A stretch of 64,000 nucleotides of DNA from Hydrogenispora ethanolica (lineage in GTDB: Bacteria > Bacillota > UBA4882 > UBA8346). Shown here one piece after another: positions 34,732-43,061 of the stretch. The DNA is taken from assembly GCF_004340685.1 (NCBI RefSeq), contig NZ_SLUN01000034.1:1-64000 (forward strand), in the 5' to 3' direction. Position numbers and translations under genes: made by a program. The notes beneath the pieces were generated by a model. That model had not been told where the DNA came from. It was given only the letters and a program-made list of their open reading frames with translations, and ran no database searches. Every line of letters starts with the position of its first letter. The first letter of the stretch is position 1.

Positions 34732-35460
34732 ATGAAAATAACGACCACGGACCCATACATCCGGAGTTTGGAATTGAAGCGGGAAGAAGTGCCGTCCTTC
34801 GAGGAATACCCGTTTTGCTTGCCTGCGCTTCAGCATTTGCGGGTTTTACCATTTCATCCCAAGGTGACCTTCATTATCGGCGAGAACGGCGCCGGAAAAT
34901 CGACCCTTCTCGAAGCTATCGCCGTCGCTTACGGTTTGAACGCCGAGGGCGGTTCGCGAAACTTTAATTTTTCATCGAAAGCGACTCATTCGGAGCTCAA
35001 CCAGTATATCCGGCTGGTCAAGGGGGCCAAAAGGCCCCGGGACAGCTTCTTTTTGCGGGCCGAAAGCTTTTATAACGTGGCCACGCAGATCGATGAGTTG
35101 AATGTCCAGGAATTCTATGGCGGCGGTTCGCTGCATGAGCAATCACACGGCGAATCGTTTCTGGCCCTGTTTTTAAACCGGTTCGGCGGCCACGGCCTGT
35201 ATCTATTGGATGAACCCGAGGCGGCACTGTCGCCGTCGCGCCAGATGTCGCTGCTCACCCGGATGCATGAGTTGGTGAAGGAAGATTCGCAGTTGATCAT
35301 CGCCACGCATTCGCCCATTTTGATGGCTTATCCCGACGCGTGGATTTATCAGATCAAAGAAGGCTTTGAGGTCGTCCGGTACCAGGACACCGAGCATTAT
35401 CAGATCATGCGGTCCTTCATCAATCATCCCCAAAAGATGCTGGACATCCTGCTGGACTGA
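34732..35460 (+). CDS. COG3910-type ABC-class ATPase
   Basis: A 242-residue soluble ABC-type ATPase. It has Walker A GENGAGKST (about residues 46-54), a degenerate signature HGESFLALF and Walker B LYLLDEPEAALS, followed by the H-loop IIATHSP. It matches the small predicted ATPases of COG3910, single-domain proteins related to the OLD/RecF-like AAA_21 group, with no attached nuclease or membrane domain. The start is ATG 34732; longer starts overlap jetD. It lies 47 bp after jetD and 36 bp before the helicase, suggesting cotranscription with the Wadjet genes. A role in defence is inferred only from position. Confidence 0.8.
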   Translation: MKITTTDPYIRSLELKREEVPSFEEYPFCLPALQHLRVLPFHPKVTFIIGENGAGKSTLLEAIAVAYGLNAEGGSRNFNFSSKATHSELNQYIRLVKGAKRPRDSFFLRAESFYNVATQIDELNVQEFYGGGSLHEQSHGESFLALFLNRFGGHGLYLLDEPEAALSPSRQMSLLTRMHELVKEDSQLIIATHSPILMAYPDAWIYQIKEGFEVVRYQDTEHYQIMRSFINHPQKMLDILLD

Positions 35461-35496
35461 AAAATGCCGGTAGGCAAGTTTTTCGAGGTGTTTGCG

Positions 35497-38400
35497 ATGC
35501 ATCCCAGTTTAAACGATTTTCATCCCGTCGTTGCCCGCTGGTTTGGTCAGACCTACGGCGAACCCACGCTGCCCCAGGCCCAGGGCTGGCCGTTAATCGG
35601 CGCCGGCCAAAACGTGCTGATGCTCGCGCCGACCGGCTCCGGCAAGACGCTGGCGGCGTTCCTGAAGTGTCTGGACTGGCTGTACCGGGAGGGGGCCTCC
35701 GGCCAAAACGGCGGGGTCCGGGTCCTATACATATCGCCCTTGAAGGCCCTGAATAACGATATCCACCGCAATTTGGAACTCCCTTTGCAAGGCATTGCCG
35801 CTTTGGGCCGGGAGATGGGCTACGACCTGCCTGAGTTGCGGACGGCGGTCCGCACCGGCGACACTCCCAGCGCCGAGCGCGGACGGATGCTGCGCCGGCC
35901 GCCCCAGATCCTGATCACCACCCCGGAATCGCTCTTTTTGCTCTTATCCTCGCAGGCCCGGCAGATCTTACGGACGGTCCGCTTCGTGATCGTCGATGAG
36001 ATCCATACCTTGTTCCCCACTAAACGCGGCGCTCACCTGGCTTTGTCCCTGGAGCGGTTGGAGCAGTTGGCCGGCGCGGAGCGGCCCTTGCAACGGATCG
36101 GCCTCTCCGCCACCATGCGGCCGTTGGATCAAGTGGCCGCGTACCTGGCGGGGAATGAATACCGGCCGGAGACGGGGACGCCCCAGCCGCGTCCGGTGGC
36201 CATCGTCGACGGCGGCCAGCGGAAGAAGCTCGATCTCCAGATCCTGCTGCCAGTCCCGGACCTGCGCGAGTTGCCCGAACAGTCCATCTGGCCGCCGCTC
36301 TACCGGCAGCTGCTGGAGCTGATCCGGGCCCATCGCACCACCCTGGTCTTTGTGAATAACCGCCGCGCCGCCGAACGGATCACCGCCAACCTCAACCAGC
36401 TGGCCGAGGCCGAGATCGCCCGGACCCATCATGGCAGCGTCTCCAAGGAAGTCCGGCTGATGGTGGAGGAGCTGCTAAAACAAGGGGAGATCGCCTGCAT
36501 CGTCGCCACCGCCTCACTGGAACTGGGGATCGATGTCGGCTTCATCGATCTGGTGGTCCAGATCGAATCCCCCAAGGAAGTGGGCCGCGGCTTGCAACGG
36601 GTCGGCCGGGCCGGTCATATCGTGGGGATGCCCAGCAAGGGCCGGATCATTCCCAAGACCCGGGCCGATCTTCTGGAATCCGCCGCCATTCTGCGCGAGA
36701 TGAAAGCGGGCCGGGTGGAAGCGGCGCACGCGGTCCGCGATTGCCTGGACGTCCTGGCCCAACAACTGGTGGCCATGACCGCCGAGCGGGACTGGCCGGT
36801 GGAAGAGGCTTTTCAATTGGCGCGGCGGGCCTATAACTTTCAGACCCTCTCCCGGCGGAATTTCGAGAACGTCCTGGCGATGCTGGCCGGTACCTTTGAA
36901 ACCACCGAATATGTGGAGCTCCGGCCCAGGCTGTATTGGGACCGCCCGGCGGGGACGATCCGCGCCGATTCTTACGGCAAACGGCTCGTTTACTCCAGCG
37001 GCGGCACCATCGCCGACCGGGGTTATTACGGAGTTTATCTGCAGGACTCCGCTGTCCGCCTCGGCGAATTGGACGAGGAGTTCGTCTATGAACGCCGCTT
37101 GCATGAGCGTTTCGTCCTGGGGACCTCGGTCTGGAAGATCGAGGAGATCCGCCAGGACCGGGTGATCGTCAGCCACTCCAAGAAAGGCGGCGAAGCGATT
37201 ATCCCATTCTGGAAAGCGGACATGGGCGGCCGCCCCTACGAACTTGGCAAGCGCATCGGCGCTTTCTTGGCCGAGGCGGAGGCGCGGCTGGACGATCCGG
37301 AGCTCGATGACTGGCTGGGGACGGAATGCGGCCTGGATCCGGCGGTGGCCCGCAACCTGGGCCAGTACTTGCGCGATCAGCGGCGGGCAGTAGGCTACCT
37401 TCCGACCGACCGCCGGATCGTGATCGAGGAGTTTCCGGATGAGGCTGGCGAGTGGCGGGTCTTCCTCCATTCGCCCTTCGGCATGAAGCTTCATCTGGCC
37501 CTGGCCCTGCTAATCAAGGACGAGTGGGAGCGGATCCATGAGGTCCTGGTGGAGTTCGTTCCGGCCGATTCCGGGATCATGTTTCACTTGCCCGGAATGA
37601 GTGCCCCGCCGGAGCTGGAGTGGGAGCAGTTGCCCCTGGACGATCTGGAGGCGCGGGTGGCCCGGATGATCTCCGGCAGCGCCCTTTTTGGGATCACCTT
37701 CCGGCATGCCGCGCAGTTTTCGCTGGTGATGCCCAGGACCGGCTATGGCCGGAAACGGACGCCTTTCTGGCTGACCCGGCTGAAAGCCGGCAATCTGCTG
37801 CAGGTGGTGGCCAAGTATCCCGATTTTCCGCTGGTGATCGAGACTTATCGTTCGGTGCTCCAGGATTATCTGGAGCTGGACGCGCTGCGGGAATTTCTGA
37901 CCGCGGTGCGCCAGGAGAACATCACCGTTCAACGCCGGCGGCATCAGGCGCCGTCGCCCTTCGCCGCCGGGCACCTGCTGAACTTCGTGGCTAGCTTTAT
38001 GTATGAAGGGGAAGCCCCCAAGAGCGAGCTGAAGCTCAACCTGTTCGGCCTGGGCCGGGAAGCGCTCAAGGCGATCGTGGGGGAAGGGGGCTTCCGGGAA
38101 CTGCTGGATCGTGATATCGTCGAGACCGTGGCTGAGCGGGCCGGCGGGCGCGACCTGCTGGCGCGGGACCTGTCGCCGGCTGCGGTCGAACATTGGCTGG
38201 CACGGCTGGGCGATCTCCGCCGGGAGGAATTGCCGGCTTGGTTCCCGCAAACTCACCCGCAGGTATGGGCGTTGCTCGACGCCTTGCAGGCGGAAGGGCG
38301 GGCTGTAACCTTGCGGCCGCCCCAGGGCCAGGAATTGCTGGTCTCCCGGAATGAACTGGCGACCTACTATAGCGCATTTCCGGAATTGAAAACTCCCCCG

Positions 38401-39879
38401 GCGGATCAGGCCTTCCCCGGGCAGAAGGCAGCTAAAACCGAAGCCCGGCGGCGCTTGATCCAGCGTTATGTGCGGACCCATGGTCCGTTCCCCGGTACGG
38501 CGCTGGTGGTCCGTTACGGCATCCCCGAGCCGGAAGTCGTCGCCGAGCTGGCGGCGCTGGCCGCCCAAGGGCTGGTGGAATCGGGCGAGTTTCTGCCGGG
38601 CGGAGCCGGGGAGGAGTGGTGCGACAGCGGACTCCTGCAGGAGATCCACCGCCGTAGCTTGGCCCGGGCCCGCCGCGAGGTGGAGCCGTCCCGGCCGGAG
38701 CAGTTTGGCGCGTTCCTCGCCGCCTGGCAGGGGGTGGGCGCGGAGCGGTCCGGCGTCGACGGTTTGGCGGAGACCCTGGACCAACTCAGCGGGTTATGGC
38801 TTCCCGCCGCGGTCTGGGAGAACGGCGTCTTGCCGAACCGGGTCCGGGATTATCAGCCGGCGCTGCTCGATCAGTTGATCACCAGCGGCCAATGGATCTG
38901 GCGGGCCAAGGGGAGCGAAGGCAACCTCCGGCTGTGTTTTGAAAGCGCCGCTCCGCCGGAAGCCAATCCGGATGTGGCGGCCGAACGGGCTGACGAAGCG
39001 GAAACGCTTAGTCCCAACGCCCAAACCATTCGCCGGATATTGGCCGATAGCGGCGCGTTATCCTTGCCCCAGCTCTGGCAGCAGGCCAAGCTTTCCTCCG
39101 TCGCCACCTGGCAGGGATTGGAGGAACTGCTCCGGGCCGGCTGGGTCACCAACGACACGCTGGGACCGGTTCGCCACCTGTTGGCCACCCGCCCGCAGGA
39201 ACGGCTGGGAGTGCGCGGCATTCTTCCCCCTTCGGTCATCGCCCGGCTGGGCCGTTGGTCGTTACTGTCCCCGCCCGGGCCGCGCCAGCCGGAGGATGAG
39301 GCCCGGCGGGTCTTGGAGCGTTACGGGATCGTCAGCCGGGAGCTGTTGGAAGCGGAGACGGCCACTTGGGGAGAGTTGTATCCCGTCTTCGATCACTGGG
39401 AACAGATCGGCCGGATCAAGCGGGGCTATTTCGTCGCCGGGCTCGGCGGCATCCAATATGCGCTGCCCCGGGCAGTCGAGGTTTTGCGGAAGCCGGAGGG
39501 TGGAGGCGCCCCCTCCCTTTGGGCGATTCACTGGGAGGATCCGGCCAATCCGTTGCGCTATATCGCCGAGTGGCCCGGGACGGGCGCCGAGCCGAAGCTG
39601 ATGGGCGATTATCTGGTGGTCCGCGCCGGACAGCCGGTGCTCCTGGCCGGCGGGAAGAAGCTGAAACTGAAATCCCTGGCCGAGTTATCCTCCGGCGAGT
39701 TGGTCGCGGCCTTTCGGAAGCTCGTCGATCTGCTCTGCCGGGTCTTCCCGGACCAAAAGATCGTCTGGACCCACTTCAACGGCGAGCCGCTCCAGCTCAC
39801 GCCGCTCCGGGAAACTCTCGAAGAACTCGGTTTCGAAACCGGCTACCGGGAGCTGACCCTATGGCCGTCCAGGCGCTGA
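35497..39879 (+). CDS. lhr: Lhr-type superfamily 2 helicase
   Basis: This 1460-residue ATP-dependent helicase matches Lhr (large helicase-related). The RecA-like core has Walker A APTGSGKT (about residues 46-53), DEIH motif II with VDEIHTLFPTKRG, SAT motif III and motif VI VGRGLQRVGRAGH. It continues with the winged-helix and Lhr-CTD regions characteristic of the full-length protein. Lhr proteins unwind DNA/DNA and RNA/DNA with 3'-5' polarity and act in DNA repair. ATG 35497 follows CGAGGTG; an ATG at 35464 is possible. It lies at the end of the Wadjet/ATPase block. Confidence 0.92.
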   Translation: MHPSLNDFHPVVARWFGQTYGEPTLPQAQGWPLIGAGQNVLMLAPTGSGKTLAAFLKCLDWLYREGASGQNGGVRVLYISPLKALNNDIHRNLELPLQGIAALGREMGYDLPELRTAVRTGDTPSAERGRMLRRPPQILITTPESLFLLLSSQARQILRTVRFVIVDEIHTLFPTKRGAHLALSLERLEQLAGAERPLQRIGLSATMRPLDQVAAYLAGNEYRPETGTPQPRPVAIVDGGQRKKLDLQILLPVPDLRELPEQSIWPPLYRQLLELIRAHRTTLVFVNNRRAAERITANLNQLAEAEIARTHHGSVSKEVRLMVEELLKQGEIACIVATASLELGIDVGFIDLVVQIESPKEVGRGLQRVGRAGHIVGMPSKGRIIPKTRADLLESAAILREMKAGRVEAAHAVRDCLDVLAQQLVAMTAERDWPVEEAFQLARRAYNFQTLSRRNFENVLAMLAGTFETTEYVELRPRLYWDRPAGTIRADSYGKRLVYSSGGTIADRGYYGVYLQDSAVRLGELDEEFVYERRLHERFVLGTSVWKIEEIRQDRVIVSHSKKGGEAIIPFWKADMGGRPYELGKRIGAFLAEAEARLDDPELDDWLGTECGLDPAVARNLGQYLRDQRRAVGYLPTDRRIVIEEFPDEAGEWRVFLHSPFGMKLHLALALLIKDEWERIHEVLVEFVPADSGIMFHLPGMSAPPELEWEQLPLDDLEARVARMISGSALFGITFRHAAQFSLVMPRTGYGRKRTPFWLTRLKAGNLLQVVAKYPDFPLVIETYRSVLQDYLELDALREFLTAVRQENITVQRRRHQAPSPFAAGHLLNFVASFMYEGEAPKSELKLNLFGLGREALKAIVGEGGFRELLDRDIVETVAERAGGRDLLARDLSPAAVEHWLARLGDLRREELPAWFPQTHPQVWALLDALQAEGRAVTLRPPQGQELLVSRNELATYYSAFPELKTPPADQAFPGQKAAKTEARRRLIQRYVRTHGPFPGTALVVRYGIPEPEVVAELAALAAQGLVESGEFLPGGAGEEWCDSGLLQEIHRRSLARARREVEPSRPEQFGAFLAAWQGVGAERSGVDGLAETLDQLSGLWLPAAVWENGVLPNRVRDYQPALLDQLITSGQWIWRAKGSEGNLRLCFESAAPPEANPDVAAERADEAETLSPNAQTIRRILADSGALSLPQLWQQAKLSSVATWQGLEELLRAGWVTNDTLGPVRHLLATRPQERLGVRGILPPSVIARLGRWSLLSPPGPRQPEDEARRVLERYGIVSRELLEAETATWGELYPVFDHWEQIGRIKRGYFVAGLGGIQYALPRAVEVLRKPEGGGAPSLWAIHWEDPANPLRYIAEWPGTGAEPKLMGDYLVVRAGQPVLLAGGKKLKLKSLAELSSGELVAAFRKLVDLLCRVFPDQKIVWTHFNGEPLQLTPLRETLEELGFETGYRELTLWPSRR

Positions 39880-39964
39880 AAGACCGTTCCCGGTGTTACC
39901 GGATAATCCGGTTAATGGCCGAATGAACAAATTTTCCCTCGAGAATATTGACTTTTCGATGCAA

Positions 39965-40000
39965 TAGTGTTACATTTTCAAAAGTGGTGTTACTATTGCG
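39965..40000 (+). promoter_or_regulatory. GTGTTAC repeats, candidate metal-regulator operator
   Basis: Two GTGTTAC heptamers in direct orientation are separated by 13 bp, and the outer flanks CAATAGT and ACTATTG form an inverted repeat around them. NikR operators described in delta-proteobacteria contain GTGTTAC half-sites, though inverted. It sits directly before the ribosome site of the metal transporter gene. Confidence 0.45.
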
Positions 40001-40017
40001 GAGGGGCGTGAATACAT

Positions 40018-41052
40018 ATGCATATGGCGGATGCGCTCATTTCACCGGCGGTCGGGGGAACCGCATGGGCGGTTACGGCCGGCCTGATCGCTTATTCGGC
40101 CAAAAAAGTCCAAACGGAGCTGGACGAGAGAAAAGTGCCATTGATGGGAGTCTTGGGAGCGTTTGTTTTTGCCGCGCAAATGATCAACTTTACGATACCC
40201 GGAACCGGATCCAGCGGGCATCTGGGCGGCGGATTGATGCTGGCTATTCTGTTGGGGCCGTACGCCGGGTTTCTGACTATGGCCTCGATTCTGACGATTC
40301 AGGCCTTGTTCTTCGGAGACGGCGGGCTCTTGGCGCTCGGCTGCAACATCTTGAATATGGGCTTTTATACCTGTTTTATTACCTATCCGCTCCTTTATAA
40401 ACGGCTGGTCCGAAGCAAACCATCGCAGGGCCGGATCTGCTGGGGAGCGATGCTCGCAGCTGTCGTCGGCCTGCAGCTGGGGGCTTTTAGCGTGGTCCTA
40501 GAGACGCTGGCTTCGGGAATCTCCGAGCTGCCATTTCAGACGTTTGTCCTGCTGATGCAGCCGATCCATCTGGCCATTGGCATTGTCGAAGGATTGATCA
40601 CGGCCGCGGTGATCCTTTTTGTCTGGAAGGCCCGGCCCGAGATTATCGAAAACGCGGCCTCCTCCCGCCCGATCGGGAGGGTTTCCATTCGCAGAGTAAT
40701 CGTCGGATTGATCGCCGTCACCGTCTTGACCGGCGGAATTTTGTCCTGGTTCGCCTCGTCGCATCCGGACGGCCTGGAATGGTCGATGTTCCGCGCTTCC
40801 GGCCGGGAAGAGCTGACGACCAGGGAACGGTTGCATGAATCCCTGGCCAAACTTCAAGAAAAGACGGCGCTATTCCCGGATTACGGATGGAAAGAACCGG
40901 CCGCGGCGGAAACCCGGCCGGAAACAGCGGCTCCGGCCTGGCCCGCGGTCAACGGCGGAACCACCGCGGCCGGGCTGGTCGGCGCCTTGTTCACACTGGC
41001 GTTGGCCGGATTGATCGGCTTTGGACTCAGCCGATTTAAAAAACAGCCATAA
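40018..41052 (+). CDS. ECF nickel/cobalt transporter NikMN-type fusion
   Basis: A 344-residue membrane protein. It starts MHMADALISP, where the first residues including His2 bind Ni2+/Co2+ in CbiM/NikM proteins. Six or more membrane segments form the S component (residues ~1-210). The C-terminal part (about 220-344) is the PDGLE/CbiN-like module with SSHPDGLEW and a final membrane helix, so M and N components are fused. ATG 40018 rather than 40024 is required to keep His2. GGAGGGG lies upstream with a candidate metal operator before it. Whether nickel or cobalt is carried cannot be decided; a nickel preference is suggested by the PDGLE fusion. Confidence 0.88.
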   Translation: MHMADALISPAVGGTAWAVTAGLIAYSAKKVQTELDERKVPLMGVLGAFVFAAQMINFTIPGTGSSGHLGGGLMLAILLGPYAGFLTMASILTIQALFFGDGGLLALGCNILNMGFYTCFITYPLLYKRLVRSKPSQGRICWGAMLAAVVGLQLGAFSVVLETLASGISELPFQTFVLLMQPIHLAIGIVEGLITAAVILFVWKARPEIIENAASSRPIGRVSIRRVIVGLIAVTVLTGGILSWFASSHPDGLEWSMFRASGREELTTRERLHESLAKLQEKTALFPDYGWKEPAAAETRPETAAPAWPAVNGGTTAAGLVGALFTLALAGLIGFGLSRFKKQP

Positions 41053-41073
41053 CTGCGAGATCGAAAAAGTGGT

Positions 41074-41107
41074 GCGGCGGGGGCGAAAAACCCCCGCTTG
41101 CTTTTTT
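41074..41107 (+). terminator. Terminator-like hairpin between NikMN and NikQ genes
   Basis: Seven-bp GC stem GCGGGGG/CCCCCGC with a CGAAAAA loop, followed by TTGCTTTTTT. It lies inside the apparent operon, so partial termination is likely. Confidence 0.8.
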
Positions 41108-41215
41108 GATGAAAGTATCGCACAATGAGAAAACGAATTGCGCTTCGCTGGTTCGGACTTTCCCGGTGAAAGATCGAATGGGCGGACAGTTCAAAACTAT
41201 TGAGCGGAGTTGCGG

Positions 41216-42028
41216 ATGAGTAACATACAGTACGCCAGGGCCAATCTACGCTTTCTAGAGGATCAGTCGGTCAAGGATACCCCGATTCACCGGTTGCATC
41301 CGATGATTAAGATACTTACGACTCTGGTTTACCTCGGCGTGATCATCTCTTATGAGAAATACGAGATCATCGCGATGCTGCCTTTGCTCTTTTACCCGCT
41401 GGTCCAGTTCAGCCTGGCCGACCTGCCAGCGCGCCTGTTTTTCAAACAATTGCTGATTGCGGCGCCCTTTGTGATCGGTATCGGGATTTTCAACCCGCTG
41501 CTGGATCCAACGCCACGGCTGGTCATGGGACCGCTGACGGTCTCCGGGGGCTGGATCTCCTTTGGCGCGATTCTCTTCAAATTTGCGCTGACGGTACTGG
41601 CGGCGCTGCAGCTGATCGCCACCACCGGCCTGAATGAAATGGGTGCGGCGTTATTAAAATGCAAGATCCCGCGGGCCTTCGTGACCCAACTGCTTCTGGT
41701 CTACAGGTACTTAACCGTTTTGGTCGAGGAAACCGCCGCGATGATTCAGGCATATTCTTTGCGAACTCTGGAAAACCGGGGAATCGGGGTCCGTGCCTGG
41801 GGCTCGCTGGTGGGCCATTTACTACTGCGCACCATGGACCGGGCCGAGCGGATCTACCAGGCCATGCTCTGCCGGGGCTTTGCGGGAGAATTGCAGTTCA
41901 TCCGGGAATATCGGCTGGGATTCAATGACATCGCATATTTGCTGGGCTGGAGCGTTTTTTTCGTCGCGGCCCGTTTTTATAACATCCCCGAATGGTTGGG
42001 AAGGCTTATGATGGGAGTCGGAAGATGA
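41216..42028 (+). CDS. ECF transporter transmembrane T component (CbiQ/NikQ)
   Basis: A 270-residue membrane protein of the CbiQ/EcfT family with four to five N-terminal/central hydrophobic segments. The family's Ala-Arg-Gly-type coupling signature is seen as AYSLRTLENRG (about residues 177-187), and a second conserved cytoplasmic helix reads MLCRGFAGELQ. It connects the substrate-binding NikMN to the ATPase. ATG 41216 follows GCGGAG. Its stop overlaps the ATPase start by four bases (ATGA). Confidence 0.88.
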   Translation: MSNIQYARANLRFLEDQSVKDTPIHRLHPMIKILTTLVYLGVIISYEKYEIIAMLPLLFYPLVQFSLADLPARLFFKQLLIAAPFVIGIGIFNPLLDPTPRLVMGPLTVSGGWISFGAILFKFALTVLAALQLIATTGLNEMGAALLKCKIPRAFVTQLLLVYRYLTVLVEETAAMIQAYSLRTLENRGIGVRAWGSLVGHLLLRTMDRAERIYQAMLCRGFAGELQFIREYRLGFNDIAYLLGWSVFFVAARFYNIPEWLGRLMMGVGR

Positions 42029-42798
42029 GTCATCATTTATTGGAAGTGAAAGACCTGGAATATACCTATCCCGATGGGCATCAAGCGTTGCACGGCCTAT
42101 CGTTCCGGATCACTCACGGTGAATCGGTGGGGATCGTCGGCGCGAACGGAGCGGGAAAGTCGACCTTGTTATCCCATTTTACCGGCATCCTCATGCCCAC
42201 CGCGGGAACGGTCCGGGTGGGGGATCTGCCGGTGCTCCGGCAAACGCTAAAGCAGATCCGGCGCACCGTGGGCATGATCTTTCAAAATCCCGACGATCAG
42301 TTGTTTATGCCGACGGTCTTTGACGACGTGGCGTTCGGCCCGCTGAACATGGGATTGCCGCAAGCGGAAATCCGGGAGCGGGTGGCAGAAGCGCTCCAAA
42401 CCGTCGGAGCCGCGCATTTGAAGGATCGTCCCCCGTATAAGCTTTCCGGCGGGGAAAAACGGGCAGTGGCCATCGCCTGCGTGTTGGCGATGACCCCTGA
42501 TATCCTGGTCATGGACGAACCCAGCGCCGCGCTGGACCCCCTGGCGCGCCGCCGGCTCATCCGGCTGTTGGCCGGTTTTCAGCATACCAAGATCATTGCC
42601 ACCCATGACCTCGATCTGGTGCTCGATCTCTGCGAACGTACCATTGTGCTGGGCGAGGGAAAGGTAATCGCCGATGGTCCCAGCCTGGAAATCTTCCAGA
42701 ATGACGACGTGATGAAAAAAGGCCACCTGGAAAAGCCGTTGCGCATGCAAGGCTGTCCGGTCTGCGGCTGCAATGAATCCGCCCGATCCGCACGGTAG
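42025..42798 (+). CDS. ECF transporter ATPase (CbiO/NikO)
   Basis: This 257-residue ABC ATPase powers the metal transporter. It has Walker A GANGAGKST (about residues 39-47), Q-loop MIFQNPDDQLF, signature LSGGEKR, Walker B ILVMDEPSAAL and H-loop ATHDL. The extreme C-terminus carries a compact Cys motif GCPVCGC (three Cys), which could bind the transported or a regulatory metal; many homologues have His-rich tails instead. The start overlaps the T-component stop, so translation is coupled. Confidence 0.9.
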   Translation: MSHHLLEVKDLEYTYPDGHQALHGLSFRITHGESVGIVGANGAGKSTLLSHFTGILMPTAGTVRVGDLPVLRQTLKQIRRTVGMIFQNPDDQLFMPTVFDDVAFGPLNMGLPQAEIRERVAEALQTVGAAHLKDRPPYKLSGGEKRAVAIACVLAMTPDILVMDEPSAALDPLARRRLIRLLAGFQHTKIIATHDLDLVLDLCERTIVLGEGKVIADGPSLEIFQNDDVMKKGHLEKPLRMQGCPVCGCNESARSAR

Positions 42799-42841
42799 TC
42801 AAGCGGCCAACTTTCCAACTGCGATACACTTATTCCAAAGG

Positions 42842-42979
42842 ACTTAAAAGCGTTGCGATAAACCCTGTCCGAAGGCCAGGGTGAACACAAAAGCTCAGAA
42901 AAGCAAGTGATAAAGTCGTTTTTTAGTCCATTGAAAGGATGATTTCCGTTTCGAAAGACTTTATCACATGGCTTTTAAA
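42842..42979 (+). repeat. Dispersed ~135-bp inverted-repeat element, copy B
   Basis: Well-preserved copy. TTAAAAGCGTTGCGATAAA at the left end is the inverted match of TTTATCACATGGCTTTTAA at the right end. Inside are the hairpin CCCTGTCCGAAGGCCAGGG and perfect 11-bp arms GTGATAAAGTC/GACTTTATCAC. It lies between the NikO gene and hcp. Confidence 0.9.
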
Positions 42980-43061
42980 CATATAGCGAAACTTCGCCTG
43001 CTCCGGGCTGTGACTAAAAATCGCTGCGAAAGAGACAATATCAGCAGAGGAGGGGTTCTTG

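Noticed and set aside
37510-38784. Large minus-strand ORF opposite the Lhr gene
   Set aside because: Shadow of GC-rich codon use; composition and lack of domains argue against it, whereas the plus-strand helicase is clear.
39880-40017. Cobalamin riboswitch before the ECF metal transporter
   Set aside because: The gap is only 138 bp and has no B12-box-like core; the visible signals are short GTGTTAC repeats.
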